A stretch of DNA of 64,000 nucleotides from Saccharopolyspora spinosa NRRL 18395 (GTDB lineage: Bacteria > Actinomycetota > Actinomycetes > Mycobacteriales > Pseudonocardiaceae), in the NCBI RefSeq assembly GCF_000194155.1, contig NZ_GL877881.1, positions 355,846 to 419,845 of the forward strand. Reading direction: 5' to 3'. The translations under genes were made by a program, and so were the position numbers. This document shows positions 42,923-52,584 of the stretch, in pieces. The notes under the pieces were generated by a model. That model worked only from the letters and a program-made list of their open reading frames with translations. It searched no databases and was not told the DNA's origin. How positions within the stretch are numbered: position 1 is the stretch's first letter; every line of letters begins with the position of its first letter.

Positions 42923-43423
42923 GCCGGACGGCCCGACCTCCTAGCCGGGTGTGGCCGGTGCGTTCGCCATGCCGCGCCTACGCGTGCCGCGTCTACGAAC
43001 CTTGATCGGCCTATCGATCATCATGCGTTCGCAGCCCACCCACCATCCGGGCCGCATTGGAGTGTGGGCGATCGGTGCCGAGGTGCTGCACGACGGCAGC
43101 GGCGTCGAGACGGCCGACGACATCGCGGCCGCACTGGGCACCGCCATCGGCCCGGTCGGCCCTACCTGTTCTACCTCGGCCTGCTCGGCGGCCTAGACGA
43201 CGGTCACCGGCTCGATCTTCGCGCTGAGCAAGATGACCGCCGAGGCATTGCACGTCGTCCGTCCACACCGGACCAGGAGATCCGACGGCGACCCGGGCAA
43301 GGACGCGTTCTACCAGGTCATGATCGTCCGGGGCCGCCCAGCAGCCGGAGGCGGATGGCTAGTGCGCGAGTCGAACCTCGGACCCAGCTGATCAGCGAGC
43401 AGTGCCATTCGCGCACTCCGGCC
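42923..43423. other. Decayed region without a recognisable gene
   Basis: Coding-like pieces appear in different frames (HPGRIGVWAIGAEVLHDGSG; then PYLFYLGLLGGLDD; then DAFYQVMIVRGRP) but cannot be joined into a known family. Together they look like a gene broken by frameshifts on the plus strand. No RNA gene or hairpin was seen. Confidence 0.35.
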
Positions 43424-44308
43424 TCATGTCCCCTTGCGGAACAGGAAGGTCAGGTCTTCGCCGGTGGAACGGGTGAATTCCTCGCCCTCCTGGAGCATGC
43501 GCAGACGAACCGCGAGATCGGCCGCAAAGACATCCACAGTGGACTCGATAAGCGTGGCGTACGTGTGTGCCGCGTCCCGCCCGCGCAACCACCCGTTGAC
43601 CCACACGCAGGCCGCGATTGGGAGCGCAGGCCACCAGAACAGTCCGATCAGCAGGTACCCGACCGCCCAGGTGGCCTGGTTCGCCGCGGTGTCGAACGCC
43701 TCGCGGGCGGCCCGCAGCTCCGCGCGGGAGGTGTCGTCGAGGATCAGCCACAACCGGGGCCACCAAGATTCGACGTCCGCCTCGTACTGGTGGTGGACCC
43801 GGGTATCCGCCGCGGCGATCCGGTCACCGATGAAGGTCGGCCGGACCGGCGTCGCCAGGGAAATACGGTTGCGCCGCCTGGCGAAGCGGTGCTTGGTTGC
43901 CTCATCCACGGCTTCAGCGGAGGCGTCGTCCGCCGCGCGCCATCTGCGCTCTCGACGTGCTCGCAGCTTCTCCCCGGCTGCGGACACCCAGGACGATCGC
44001 GCATCCACCCAGACACCTAGCCACAGCCGCTGGGTTCGTGCGGTGAGGCCACGCACGATCAGCCCCGCGATCGTGGAGGCGAGCAGTACCGCGCCGACCA
44101 CCAGCAACTGGGCCATCGGCGGTCGGCGTCCCAGCGCGCTGGACCAGGCATCGGCACGACGCAGCAGTTCGTTCCAGTCGAGTGCGTGCGAGTGGCCGAG
44201 CATGCCGGCCACCAGCGCCGTGGCCACCAGCAGCAAGCCGGGCAGCACCAGCAGGGAGAACCACTTCTCCGCGAACTTGCGGCCCAGCTCGTTGAAGAAG
44301 GCGTTCAC
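43424..44308 (-). CDS. Membrane protein next to the CHAT-TPR gene (294 aa)
   Basis: One or two N-terminal helices (WFSLLVLPGLLLVATALVAG and PMAQLLVVGAVLLASTIAGL), a basic cytoplasmic middle (KLRARRERRWRAADD), then two helices near residue 235-255 (ATWAVGYLLIGLFWWPALPI). No known domain. GTG 44308 overlaps the stop of the upstream gene (GTGA), fixing the start. I recall similar proteins in Streptomyces beside putative NTPase or caspase-like genes; a membrane-effector role is inference. Confidence 0.7.
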   Translation of the reverse strand: MNAFFNELGRKFAEKWFSLLVLPGLLLVATALVAGMLGHSHALDWNELLRRADAWSSALGRRPPMAQLLVVGAVLLASTIAGLIVRGLTARTQRLWLGVWVDARSSWVSAAGEKLRARRERRWRAADDASAEAVDEATKHRFARRRNRISLATPVRPTFIGDRIAAADTRVHHQYEADVESWWPRLWLILDDTSRAELRAAREAFDTAANQATWAVGYLLIGLFWWPALPIAACVWVNGWLRGRDAAHTYATLIESTVDVFAADLAVRLRMLQEGEEFTRSTGEDLTFLFRKGT

Positions 44309-44772
44309 CCGCGTGTCCGGCGCAGCGGCCGGTCCAGCAACCAGCACTCGGGCACCGGTCCGCCTGGCGTGCGCCGCACCTGGCGGTCACACCGTCCGTT
44401 CGGGCAGCTGTAGCTTTCGGCCGCCGAACGGGAACCGAGGCCCGGCACAATCATGTGATCGGTCGATCGCTGCCCTTCGAACACGTCGCGCGGGATGCCC
44501 AGCCTCGGCAGCTGATCCACCACGAGAGCACCTTCTCTGATCTTGCGGAGCACGTCGTCGAGAACCGGGGAAACCTGCTGCTGGCGCGCGAACTGCGAGA
44601 GTTTCGGCAGCGCTTCGCAAAACCCGGCGAGGTTGTTGTCCAGATGCACGGTTCCATCTTCCACATCTCGATCGCACTGCTGCGCGAAATGCCGGTATCG
44701 TAACCAGAACTGCCCAACGGGCGACCGTGTCGCACCATCGCGAGGTGAGCTCGTCAGGTACATGGGCATCAT
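44305..44772 (-). CDS. Small protein with a C-terminal Cys motif, partner of the CHAT system (155 aa)
   Basis: The N-terminal and middle parts are helical (FWLRYRHFAQQCDRDVEDGT, LPKLSQFARQQQVSPVLDDV), and the C-terminus reads YSCPNGRCDRQVRR and VPECWLLDRPLRR, a likely small zinc site. Such C-x4-C tails occur in actinomycete multi-gene NTPase/protease conflict systems (recalled, not searched). It overlaps the membrane gene by 4 nt and begins within about 20 nt of the divergent CHAT gene. Start uncertain: ATG 44772, 44769 or 44763. Confidence 0.65.
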   Translation of the reverse strand: MMPMYLTSSPRDGATRSPVGQFWLRYRHFAQQCDRDVEDGTVHLDNNLAGFCEALPKLSQFARQQQVSPVLDDVLRKIREGALVVDQLPRLGIPRDVFEGQRSTDHMIVPGLGSRSAAESYSCPNGRCDRQVRRTPGGPVPECWLLDRPLRRTRG

Positions 44773-44792
44773 CCCGATGAGCCGGAGTTCTC

Positions 44793-47700
44793 ATGGCGCA
44801 ACCGGATCCGCACCGCCACCGCGACCTGGCGGCGTCCGCAGTGGCCCTGCGGGCGCGGTACGAGCAGACCGGTGACGCCACCGCGCTGGGCAAGGCGATC
44901 AGCACGCTGGCAGACGCCGTCAGGTTGGCCGAGCACGGCGAACCGATGCTTGCCGCGATGCTCGCCGAACTGGGTTACGTGCTGCGACTGGAATTCGAGC
45001 GAGTGCGCGACGTGACCGCGATCGACGAGGCGATCGCGGTCGGGCGCCGTGCCGCCGAGCTCTGCCCGTCCAGTTCTCCGCAGCGCGCCGGAATCCTGAG
45101 CTACCTAGCGGGCAGTCTCTTGTCGGCGTCAGCAGTGCGCAAGGATCCCGCGCTGGTGGCCGAGGCCGTTCGCGATGCACGCGAGGCGGTCGCGACGACC
45201 CGGCAGGACGACCCGCTGCGCGCGGGACGGCTGGGCGACCTCGCCCTGGCATTGCTCGCGCAGCGCCACGTCACAGGCGATCAGGACGCCCGAGGCGAGA
45301 TCGTGGAGATGTTGCGCGAGGCCATTGCCGGCACTGGAACCGACGATCCGAGCCGCAGCTGGCTGCTGACCAACCTGGGGTACGCGCTCGTTCTCCCCGG
45401 TGGGAACGACCTTGCGGGTGCACGGCTGTCCGAGGCGGTTTCGGTGTTCGAGGAGGCGGTCGCCGCAACACCCCCGGAGCACGCCAACTACGGGAGGTCC
45501 CAGTACGGACTGGGCACGGTGCTCCGGATGCGCTGGCAGCACACCCACGAGCGAGCGCTGCTGGACCGTGCGATCGATGCCGTGCGTGCCGCGGTGGCGT
45601 CGGTGCCCGCTGACCACGGTTCGGCCCGCGCCTGGCTTTCCGAACTCGCGAAGCTGCTGGCTGTCCGCACCTCGTGGTGGCCGCGGGCAGACCTCGTCGA
45701 GGAGGCGGTCGCCGTCTACCGCCGCCTGCTGGAGCTGGATCCCGAGAACGTCACCGACCGGCTGGGCCTCGCGGAAGCACTCCTTGCTCGTTTCGCCTCC
45801 TGCACCCTCGATCTGCGGCTGGTAAACGAAGCCCTCGACCACGTTCGCGTCGCCCTCGGCGCCGACATGCCGGACGAGCAAGTTCGGGTGCTGGCGCGGT
45901 CGGTGGAGGGAGAGTGCCTCGAGCAGCTTGCCACGGCCCAGCAAGACCTCGACCTGTGCGAGCAGGCGGTGGACGCGCTGCGGACAGTCCTGCGGGATTT
46001 CCGCGAGCCCCCGGGCGTCGAGGCGGGACTGTGGTTGAGGCTCAGCATGGCGCTGAGGACACGGCACGTATTGACCGGGGAAGGGATCCAGGAGGCGGTG
46101 GAAGCGGCTCGGCGGGCAGTCGCACTCGGCGAAGACGCGCTGGACACCCGGCATGGATCCGCGCAGCATGCCTTGCGGCTGTCGACCCTGGCCAACCTGC
46201 TGTTGCGGGCCGCCGACGAAGACCGCGCCGACCTGGACGAGGCCGAGCGGGTCGGGCGTCGGGCCGTGCGCGAGTGCCCGCCTGACGATCTCATGCGTTC
46301 TCGGGTCCTCTTCGAGTTCAGCGAGATCCTCCTGGCGCGCGAACGCCGTTCTGGTGATCCGGCAGAGCTGGACGAGGCGATCGATCTGATGCGGGAGGCC
46401 GAAGCCGTACCGGTGAAGGTCCCCGAGCACACCCTGCACATGTCGGCTCTGGCAAGCGCGTTGATCGCGCGCTACCAGCGTTTCGCGGACCTGCGCACGC
46501 TCGAGGAAGCCATCGCGGTCGGGCGCGCGGCGGTCGACGCGCTTCCCGCGTCCAACCCGGAGCGCGTCAACCAACTCGCGAGACTGGTCGGCTACCTCTA
46601 CGAGCACTACCTGCGCTCCGCCGAGGAATCCAGCATCACCGAAGCCATCGAGACCAGCCGGCACCTGATCGCCGCGACTCCGCCGAACCACCCCGAGCTC
46701 GGACGGCGACTTGCGAACATGGCCCTGATGCTGCGCGCCCGGTGGTTCATCGACACCGGGCAGCCTGACGATCTGCGGGCGGCGCTCGACGTACACCGGC
46801 AGGCGGCCGATGCGCTGCCCGACGGCCATCCCGTCCGCGGGCGCGCGTTGAGCAACCGGAGCCTGGCCCTGCTCGACGACTACCAGGAGACCGGGCGCGA
46901 GCAGAGCATCGTCGAAGCCGTGGACAATGCGCGGCAGGCGGTGGCGGCCACTCCGCCGGGCCATCCCGACCGGGCCGACACCCTGGGCGTTCTCGGTCAT
47001 GCACTGGGCTCGTTGTTCGAACGGACCGGCGCCATCGGACATGCGCTGGAAGCCATCCGGGTGACCCAGGTCGCCACGTCGATCACGACGGCCCAGCCGT
47101 CAAAACGTTTCAAGAACGCCGAGCTCTTGGGAAGGCTAGGCGCCACGACCGACCAGTGGGACGTCGCCGCGGAGGGATACCGGGAGGCAGTCGGCCTGTT
47201 TCCGTTGCTTGCGCCCCGCAACCTGCACCGCATGGACCTGGAGCACCAGGTGGCCAGCGCTGGGCGGGTAGCATCCGACGCCGCCGCGAGTGCGCTGTGG
47301 GCCGGCCTCGACGCCGAGGCGTTCGAGCTCCTGGAGCAGGGGCGCGGGGTCCTGTTGTCGCGCGTTCTCGACAGCCGCGACGAGCTGGCGGAACTGCGCG
47401 TGAAGCACCCGGAACTCGCCGGCGAATGGGAGGAACTGAGGAACGAACTGGACGCGACGACCGGGTTCGGCGAAATACCGCCTGCCGCTGGGACTTCGGG
47501 GATGCCGGACTCGGATCGGCGCCATCGGCTGGGCCGGCGTCGCGACCAACTGCTCGTGCGGATCAGGGACGTGCCGGGGTTCGTGGACTTCCTCCGACCT
47601 GCCAGCCTGGCGGCGATGCTCCCCGCCGCCGAGGCCGGGCCGGTGGTCACGATCAACGTCAGCGCGTGGCGTTGCGACGCGCTGGTGCTCACCGGGGGCG

Positions 47701-48683
47701 AAACCCGGATCATGCGGCTGCCCGACCTGAGCACGACGGAACTGGACGAGCGGATCCCGGTGTTCCAGGAAGCGTTGGTCAGCACGCATTCCGGCGACTT
47801 CGCCGAGCGAGCGACGGCACAGGTCGTGGTCCGGCGGACGCTGAGCTGGCTGTGGGACGTGGTAGCCGGCCCGGTGCTGGAAGTCCTCGGGTACACAGCC
47901 GCGCCCGTCGAAGGCGCGCCCTGGCCCAGGGTCTGGTGGTCCCCGACCGGCCTGCTCAACTTCCTCCCGCTGCACGCCGCCGGCCGGTTCCCGGGCGAAC
48001 CGGGCGAACCGGTGCGGGAAGATGCCGCCGTGCTGGACCGCGTCGTGTCGTCCTACACACCGACGATCCGCGCGCTCTCCCATGCCCGCTCCCGGCCTGC
48101 TGCGCCGCATCAGCGGCTACTGGCGGCGGCGATGCCCGTGACACGAGGGCAGCACCCGCTGCCCTACGCGCGGGCCGAGGTGGAGGATCTGGCCCAGCAA
48201 CGCGGCGACGTGTCACTCCTCATCGAAGAGGAAGCGACGCACGACACCGTGATAGCCGCCCTCCGCCACTCGAGCTGGGCGCACTTCGCCTGCCACGCGC
48301 ACAGCGATCCGGTCAGCCCTTCGAAGAGCCATCTGCTGCTGCACGACAGCCCGCTGAGCGTCATCGAGATCAGTCGGCTCAGGTTGCAGGACGCCGAACT
48401 GGCGTACCTTTCCGCGTGTTCGACCGCGCGCGGAAGCACCCGCCTCGCCGATGAGGCGATCCACATCGCCTCGGCGTTCCAGTTGGCGGGCTACCGGAAT
48501 GTGGTCGGATCGCTCTGGTCGGTGGCGGACAGCACTGCGGCGAAGGTGGCCAAGGGCTTCTACCACCGGCTGACCAGCGGCCTGCCACCTGCCGTCGCGC
48601 TGCATGCGGTGATCCGGGGACTGCGGGACGAGGAGCCGTTGACCCCGTCGGCATGGGCCGGCTACGTCCACGCCGGCCCATAG
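44793..48683 (+). CDS. TPR-repeat protein with C-terminal CHAT (caspase-like) protease domain (1296 aa)
   Basis: Residues about 10-830 are many 40-50-residue helical repeats (ALGKAISTLADAVRLAEHGE, AIDEAIAVGRRAAELCP, LEEAIAVGRAAVDALPASNP). The last 300 residues form a CHAT domain with predicted catalytic His1168 in HFACHAHSDP and Cys1209 in YLSACSTARG, followed by GYRNVVGSLWSVADSTAAKV. CHAT proteases are caspase-family enzymes in bacterial defence and regulated death. No Sec signal. ATG 44793 has GGAG six bases upstream. It is divergent from the two-gene partner operon. The substrate is unknown. Confidence 0.85.
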   Translation: MAQPDPHRHRDLAASAVALRARYEQTGDATALGKAISTLADAVRLAEHGEPMLAAMLAELGYVLRLEFERVRDVTAIDEAIAVGRRAAELCPSSSPQRAGILSYLAGSLLSASAVRKDPALVAEAVRDAREAVATTRQDDPLRAGRLGDLALALLAQRHVTGDQDARGEIVEMLREAIAGTGTDDPSRSWLLTNLGYALVLPGGNDLAGARLSEAVSVFEEAVAATPPEHANYGRSQYGLGTVLRMRWQHTHERALLDRAIDAVRAAVASVPADHGSARAWLSELAKLLAVRTSWWPRADLVEEAVAVYRRLLELDPENVTDRLGLAEALLARFASCTLDLRLVNEALDHVRVALGADMPDEQVRVLARSVEGECLEQLATAQQDLDLCEQAVDALRTVLRDFREPPGVEAGLWLRLSMALRTRHVLTGEGIQEAVEAARRAVALGEDALDTRHGSAQHALRLSTLANLLLRAADEDRADLDEAERVGRRAVRECPPDDLMRSRVLFEFSEILLARERRSGDPAELDEAIDLMREAEAVPVKVPEHTLHMSALASALIARYQRFADLRTLEEAIAVGRAAVDALPASNPERVNQLARLVGYLYEHYLRSAEESSITEAIETSRHLIAATPPNHPELGRRLANMALMLRARWFIDTGQPDDLRAALDVHRQAADALPDGHPVRGRALSNRSLALLDDYQETGREQSIVEAVDNARQAVAATPPGHPDRADTLGVLGHALGSLFERTGAIGHALEAIRVTQVATSITTAQPSKRFKNAELLGRLGATTDQWDVAAEGYREAVGLFPLLAPRNLHRMDLEHQVASAGRVASDAAASALWAGLDAEAFELLEQGRGVLLSRVLDSRDELAELRVKHPELAGEWEELRNELDATTGFGEIPPAAGTSGMPDSDRRHRLGRRRDQLLVRIRDVPGFVDFLRPASLAAMLPAAEAGPVVTINVSAWRCDALVLTGGETRIMRLPDLSTTELDERIPVFQEALVSTHSGDFAERATAQVVVRRTLSWLWDVVAGPVLEVLGYTAAPVEGAPWPRVWWSPTGLLNFLPLHAAGRFPGEPGEPVREDAAVLDRVVSSYTPTIRALSHARSRPAAPHQRLLAAAMPVTRGQHPLPYARAEVEDLAQQRGDVSLLIEEEATHDTVIAALRHSSWAHFACHAHSDPVSPSKSHLLLHDSPLSVIEISRLRLQDAELAYLSACSTARGSTRLADEAIHIASAFQLAGYRNVVGSLWSVADSTAAKVAKGFYHRLTSGLPPAVALHAVIRGLRDEEPLTPSAWAGYVHAGP

Positions 48684-48860
48684 CCCGGGCAATGGCAGCG
48701 AGATGATCTGCGGTGAACCTCGACCGACGGGCCCATCCGCCACCACTGTCCACATCAGACGGCTACGCCGGAACTGCGGTCCATAGGTCGCGATCCCGGC
48801 AGCGCGCAGCAGCCTCCGGGGGGCCGCAGGTCCGGACCGCACCGACATCAGCCGCCGCCG

Positions 48861-49181
48861 TCAGGTGCCGGGGGCGCGGAAGTCGACCGCCTTCCGCACA
48901 GCCTCGTCGATGTCCTCGGGGCGGAGCAGCGGCACCGCCCTGGACGTCACGGCGCCGGTGGCCCGCACCGCCATAGCCGTGGCGGCCATCGAGGCGTCGT
49001 CGGGCACGTCGACAACGATGTAGAAATCATGGTCGCCGAAAGCGAAGTACATCGACTCGAGCGTTCCGCCGCACGACCCGAGGACCCTCTCAACGGCCTC
49101 CCGCCGCCCGGTTCCGCCCTCGGCGAGCACTCCCTTCGTCCCCTCGGCGGTGTAGCTGCCCTGCACCAAGTACTTCGGCAT
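48861..49181 (-). CDS. GYD-domain protein (106 aa)
   Basis: The short ferredoxin-like GYD domain reads PKYLVQGSYTAEGTKGVLAE, then ALGDHDFYIVVDVPDDAS-like residues (FAFGDHDFYIVVDVPDDASM) and ALLRPEDID near the end. The domain is common in actinobacteria with no known role. ATG 49181 follows GGGGGAG. Single gene. Confidence 0.75.
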   Translation of the reverse strand: MPKYLVQGSYTAEGTKGVLAEGGTGRREAVERVLGSCGGTLESMYFAFGDHDFYIVVDVPDDASMAATAMAVRATGAVTSRAVPLLRPEDIDEAVRKAVDFRAPGT

Positions 49182-49649
49182 GTCGCTCCCCCACTTCACC
49201 GTGCGGCCACCCGCAGCCGCGGTTCTGCTCCCACCCTCGGGCACTAGAGCAGGCTGGGCCATTCGAAACAGCCGCCCGGACTACTCATCCGCGGGACAAG
49301 CGGTCGCGGCCGCCTACAACGCCAGCAGGTCACGGCCGCTACGCGGCTCGACGAACGATCAGTTAATTCATCCGATGATCGTCCAGGACCGAAAAATTTT
49401 GGCAATCTTGAATAGTCAAATGTAAGTCTTGCGATCACGCATCGTCAGCCACACCTGCGGGAGCACAAACTTCAAGCAGGCAAGACGGGACCACCCATAC
49501 GGCCGCCCAAGCCGACCCGAAAGGCCCATTGTGACATGCGAATCAACCAGCTACTTTCAGTGGGCCGCAACCAGTTTCTGCGTCGCTACCTGCGATTTTG
49601 ATAACTGAACTGCGGTCTATTGCAACTCACCTTTCCCTTGGAGGATTCA
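49182..49649. other. Intergenic region, A+T-rich promoter side
   Basis: No gene is supported. The stretch 49380-49470 is noticeably A+T-rich (GAAAAATTTTGG, TTGAATAGTC) and probably holds the promoter of the secreted protein at 49650. No dyad stands out. Confidence 0.4.
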
Positions 49650-50258
49650 TTGCTGCCCATTCGGAACTACCTCGCTGCTGCCACGGCGGCCGTTCTTATC
49701 GGCGGTGCAGGCACCTTGCTGGCGGCACCGGCTTCCGCATCGCCGAGCGCGATCAGCCATTTTGACGACGGAAGTTTCGAAACACCAACGGTAGCAGCAA
49801 ACACGTTCCAGAACATCACGATGGGGCAGTCTTTCGGACCGTGGCGAGTGGCGAGTGGGAATATCGACCTGATCGGTGCAGGGTACTGGCAGGCTGCCGA
49901 GGGTGACCAGTCCGTCGACCTCAACGGCACAACTGCGGGGGCTGTTTCCCAGACTTTTACCACGGTCCCTGGAACGGGATACACGGTGACGTATTCCCTT
50001 GCTGGCAATCCCGGCGGATCGGCGATCCTGAAAACGGGCAAAGTCCTCATCGACGGGCAGAATTTCCAAGACTTTTCCTTCGACACGACCGGAAAAACTA
50101 CGACCAACATGGGCTATGTGAGACGGCAGGTGACCTTCGTGGCCACCAGTACATCCACGACGTTGACGTTCGCCAGCACCACCCCCAACAGTGCGTGGGG
50201 ACCGGTGATCGACGACGTCACGGTCAAGTCCTGCCCGCCTCCCCCGTGTTGCGGGTGA
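49650..50258 (+). CDS. Secreted choice-of-anchor C-type protein (202 aa)
   Basis: From TTG 49650, behind GGAGG, the product has a signal peptide (AAATAAVLIGGAGTLLAA, then PASA). The mature part is a beta-sandwich like DUF642 and the choice-of-anchor C proteins: DGSFETPTVAANTFQNI, SGNIDLIGAGYWQAAEGDQS, VDLNG, WGPVIDDVTV. It ends CPPPPCC, a Cys/Pro tail. These proteins are thought to bind extracellular carbohydrate. A 10-bp hairpin follows at 50344. Confidence 0.8.
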   Translation: MLPIRNYLAAATAAVLIGGAGTLLAAPASASPSAISHFDDGSFETPTVAANTFQNITMGQSFGPWRVASGNIDLIGAGYWQAAEGDQSVDLNGTTAGAVSQTFTTVPGTGYTVTYSLAGNPGGSAILKTGKVLIDGQNFQDFSFDTTGKTTTNMGYVRRQVTFVATSTSTTLTFASTTPNSAWGPVIDDVTVKSCPPPPCCG

Positions 50259-50343
50259 TCCGGGCGCGGTGATGGTGGGCAACCCGGTCGGATCGCCGGT
50301 GCGGCCTGCACAGCACGCGCAAGTTCTTTAAACCGGCTGTTAG

Positions 50344-50377
50344 GGCGGGTGTGGGGCAGGGCCGTCTCACACCCGCC
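50344..50377. terminator. Hairpin with 10-bp perfect stem
   Basis: GGCGGGTGTG (50344-50353) pairs with CACACCCGCC (50368-50377) about 90 nt after the secreted-protein gene. The loop is 14 nt and is followed by GACTCTCGTCGCTTTTC. Likely terminator. Confidence 0.6.
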
Positions 50378-50941
50378 GACTCTCGTCGCTTTTCAGCGCC
50401 GGAGCGAGAGCCTGCACCGTTTCCGATCGCCTCGGCGGGGGGCGCGGCGCGGCACCGTTTTTCGGCAGGCCGGGACTGGCCGTACCACTGCAGACCGGCA
50501 AAACTCGCTCGGATGATGACGGCGAAGAGCGTCCGGACCTGCCAGTTCGGGCGCTCTTCGCTGTTCAGGAGCCGATCCTGGCTGGTCGGCCCGCGAAACC
50601 GCCGTCGGCCATCCGTGGCGGCGTGCGGACCTGACTCAGCTGTTCACGCTGGGGGCGATGCTGGTTACCTTGGTGTTGGCCATTCCTCAGGCCATCAGCG
50701 TGCAAGCCACGTGGGTAAGCAGGTCGGCGTCGCGTATCCCGAGTCACTGGAGTTTCAGTCCTGGTTCCAGCCTGCTTCCCGGCGTCGGTCTTTTTCGACT
50801 ATTCGATGGTTTACGTCTAAGAGAGGAAGGCGAAGCGCCTTCTGGAGGAATGCGTGGACAGCTTGATTGGAGCGGCGGCATGTCGGCTGTAGCGGTGGGC
50901 AACTGAATGCCGACCCAGGCATAGGCTCCCCGAGAGGTCCG
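50378..50941. other. Decayed or non-coding stretch
   Basis: No gene is supported on either strand. It leads into a Nudix-like pseudogene. Confidence 0.4.
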
Positions 50942-51436
50942 GGGGAAATCAGCAGTTCTTCGACCAAAGGAAAGTGGATTCCCAAGGCCGAATACGACGA
51001 GATCACCAAGAAGATCCCGATTCTGTGCATCGAAGTGTTGCCGATCCACCCGGGGCCAGAGCGCTTGGTGGGACTGATACTCCGCAACACCTTCTGGGGC
51101 CGCCGTCGATGGTGCCTCGTGGGCGGCGGAGCCCAACACGGCGAACCGCTGCCGAACGCCGTCTAGCGGTCTTCGATTGGGCGCGGGGTGACCGAGTTTC
51201 ACTCGACCTCGACACTGTGAATCTGAAGGAAGTGGCGGAGTACTTTCCCGATCCTGACACCGGCGAGTTCTTCGACCCCCGCAAGCATGCCGTCGCTCTC
51301 ACTTACACCTGCGTCATGTCGGGTGACCCGTGTCCTCGTGGGAAAGCCATCGATTTCCGCTGGTCCTCGTCCCGACCCGCTTCCCGAGCATGACGACCTC
51401 GGTTTCGGGCAAAGCGTCTTGTACCGCGCCTTCTGA
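50942..51436 (+). pseudogene. Nudix hydrolase pseudogene with frameshifts
   Basis: One frame gives GKWIPKAEYDEITKKIPILC, VLPIHPGPERLVGLILRNT and RRWCLVGGGAQHGEPLPNA; a second continues with LKEVAEYFPDPDTGEFFDPR and KHAVALTYTCVMSGDPCP; a third ends with PEHDDLGFGQSVLYRAF and stop at 51434-51436. Together they follow a Nudix-type hydrolase with (V)GGxxxxGE and EYFPDP...DPRKHAVALTY. Frame changes near 51130-51170 and 51360 disable it. The start is not visible. Confidence 0.65.
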
Positions 51437-51822
51437 CTGGTTGACCCTCGATCAAACCACCAAGCCGACCCAGCGATATGACGGCTTCCGCATCTGCCGG
51501 CCGGTATCGGGCCCTCCGGGAGATCTGCCTGCAGCTGCGCGAACAAAGCCCTGGATACAGCGCTGCGCTGAGCGCTTCAGATGCCCTGACGACCGTGCTG
51601 GTCGAGGTAGCGCCGTAGGGCCGTGTTGATGGTGGTGTGGTCGGCGTCGGGTCTCCGGTCAGGCCCTCGATGGTCGCGGTGGTGGTCATGGCGGTGTCCT
51701 CCTGGCGCTGGTCGGGGTCGATGCAGCGGGCCCGAAGGTCTGCATGGACGGTCGGCCGGCTGACCCGGGCGACGTCGGCCAACGCGGCATCCGGATTGCC
51801 ACCAGGGGCCTGAAGTCATCGT
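51437..51822. other. Decayed stretch with small open frames
   Basis: A plus frame at 51478-51618 encodes 46 residues (GRYRALREICLQLREQSPGY) and a minus frame carries an HTH-like stretch (ADVARVSRPTVHADL). Neither has a ribosome-binding site or a clear family. They may be fragments. Confidence 0.3.
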
Positions 51823-51930
51823 GAAGAAGGTTTGAACCGACGTTGGGCATGCTTCGTTGAAGAGGGTGTGAACCGACGTTGGGGATGCTTCGTTAAGAGG
51901 GTATGAAGCCACGTTGGACATGCTTACCTG
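51823..51930. repeat. Three imperfect 36-bp tandem repeats
   Basis: Units start at 51823, 51859 and 51895 with GAAGAAGGTTTGAACC-type sequence and include ACGTTGGGCATGCTTC. Divergence rises from the first to the third. A unit length of 12 codons permits peptide repeats, but no gene is identified. Confidence 0.75.
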
Positions 51931-51968
51931 AAACTCCACCACGCTGCGTCTCCGAGCCGCGCGATCGA

Positions 51969-52391
51969 GAACTCGACGGCCCAGCGGACACAGCCCCAGC
52001 AGTCCCCTACCGAAGGGGGCGTCCTAGCTGGCCGCCCACCTGGAGAGCGACTCGGCGTTCGTGGCCGAGGCGGACGGCAAAGTGGCCGGGTTCGCGGTCT
52101 ACGGCCCGTGGCGGGAACCGGACGGATACCGGCACAACAGTGGCGGACCCCGTCTACGTCCGCGAAGGCCAGCACGGGCTCCGCATCGGCTCCGCGCTGC
52201 TGGCCCCCCTCATCGCCTCGGCTCGCAAGGCTGGTCACCACGTCATATTCGCCGATGTCGAAGCCGAGAACACCTCCTCGATCCGGCGGCACGAGCGGTC
52301 CGGATTCCACCACGTCGGCACGGTGCCCGAGGTCTGCACCAAATTCGGCCGATGGCTCGACCTGACGATCATGCAACTACCCCTGGCGTGA
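51969..52391 (+). pseudogene. GNAT N-acetyltransferase, frameshifted
   Basis: In one frame AEADGKVAGFAVYGPWREPD leads to GYRH; the rest, VADPVYVREGQHGLRIGSAL and SIRRHERSGFHHVGTVPEVC, is in another. Comparison with phosphinothricin-type GNATs (xxxHTVxDSVYVxxxxRGxGIG) suggests a single base inserted in the ACA codon near 52133. The 3' end is complete (MQLPLA at 52391). Non-functional as read. Confidence 0.75.
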
Positions 52392-52584
52392 GCCGCCGGC
52401 GCAATGCCACTGGCGTCGTCGCACCTTCCACCGCAGCGAAATTCGTTGGTGCCATTGGAATCGGGCGCGGTCACGCCTGCGGCAATCCGATTTGGCCGGT
52501 CGTCGGTGGTAAGCGGCGCCGCCAGTTCTGCGTGGCGACGGGCCTGCACCGTCCACCTCCATTCACCTCCGTCCACCGCGTGGC

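Noticed and set aside
43360-43385. Possible tRNA T-loop on the minus strand (GGTTCGACTC)
   Set aside because: The flanking bases do not form the T-stem or acceptor stem, and no anticodon arm was found.
45129-47042. 637-codon minus-strand frame inside the CHAT-TPR gene
   Set aside because: Antisense shadow of the repeated TPR region with no family features.
51823-51930. CRISPR array
   Set aside because: Units are directly adjacent without spacers, so this is a simple tandem repeat.
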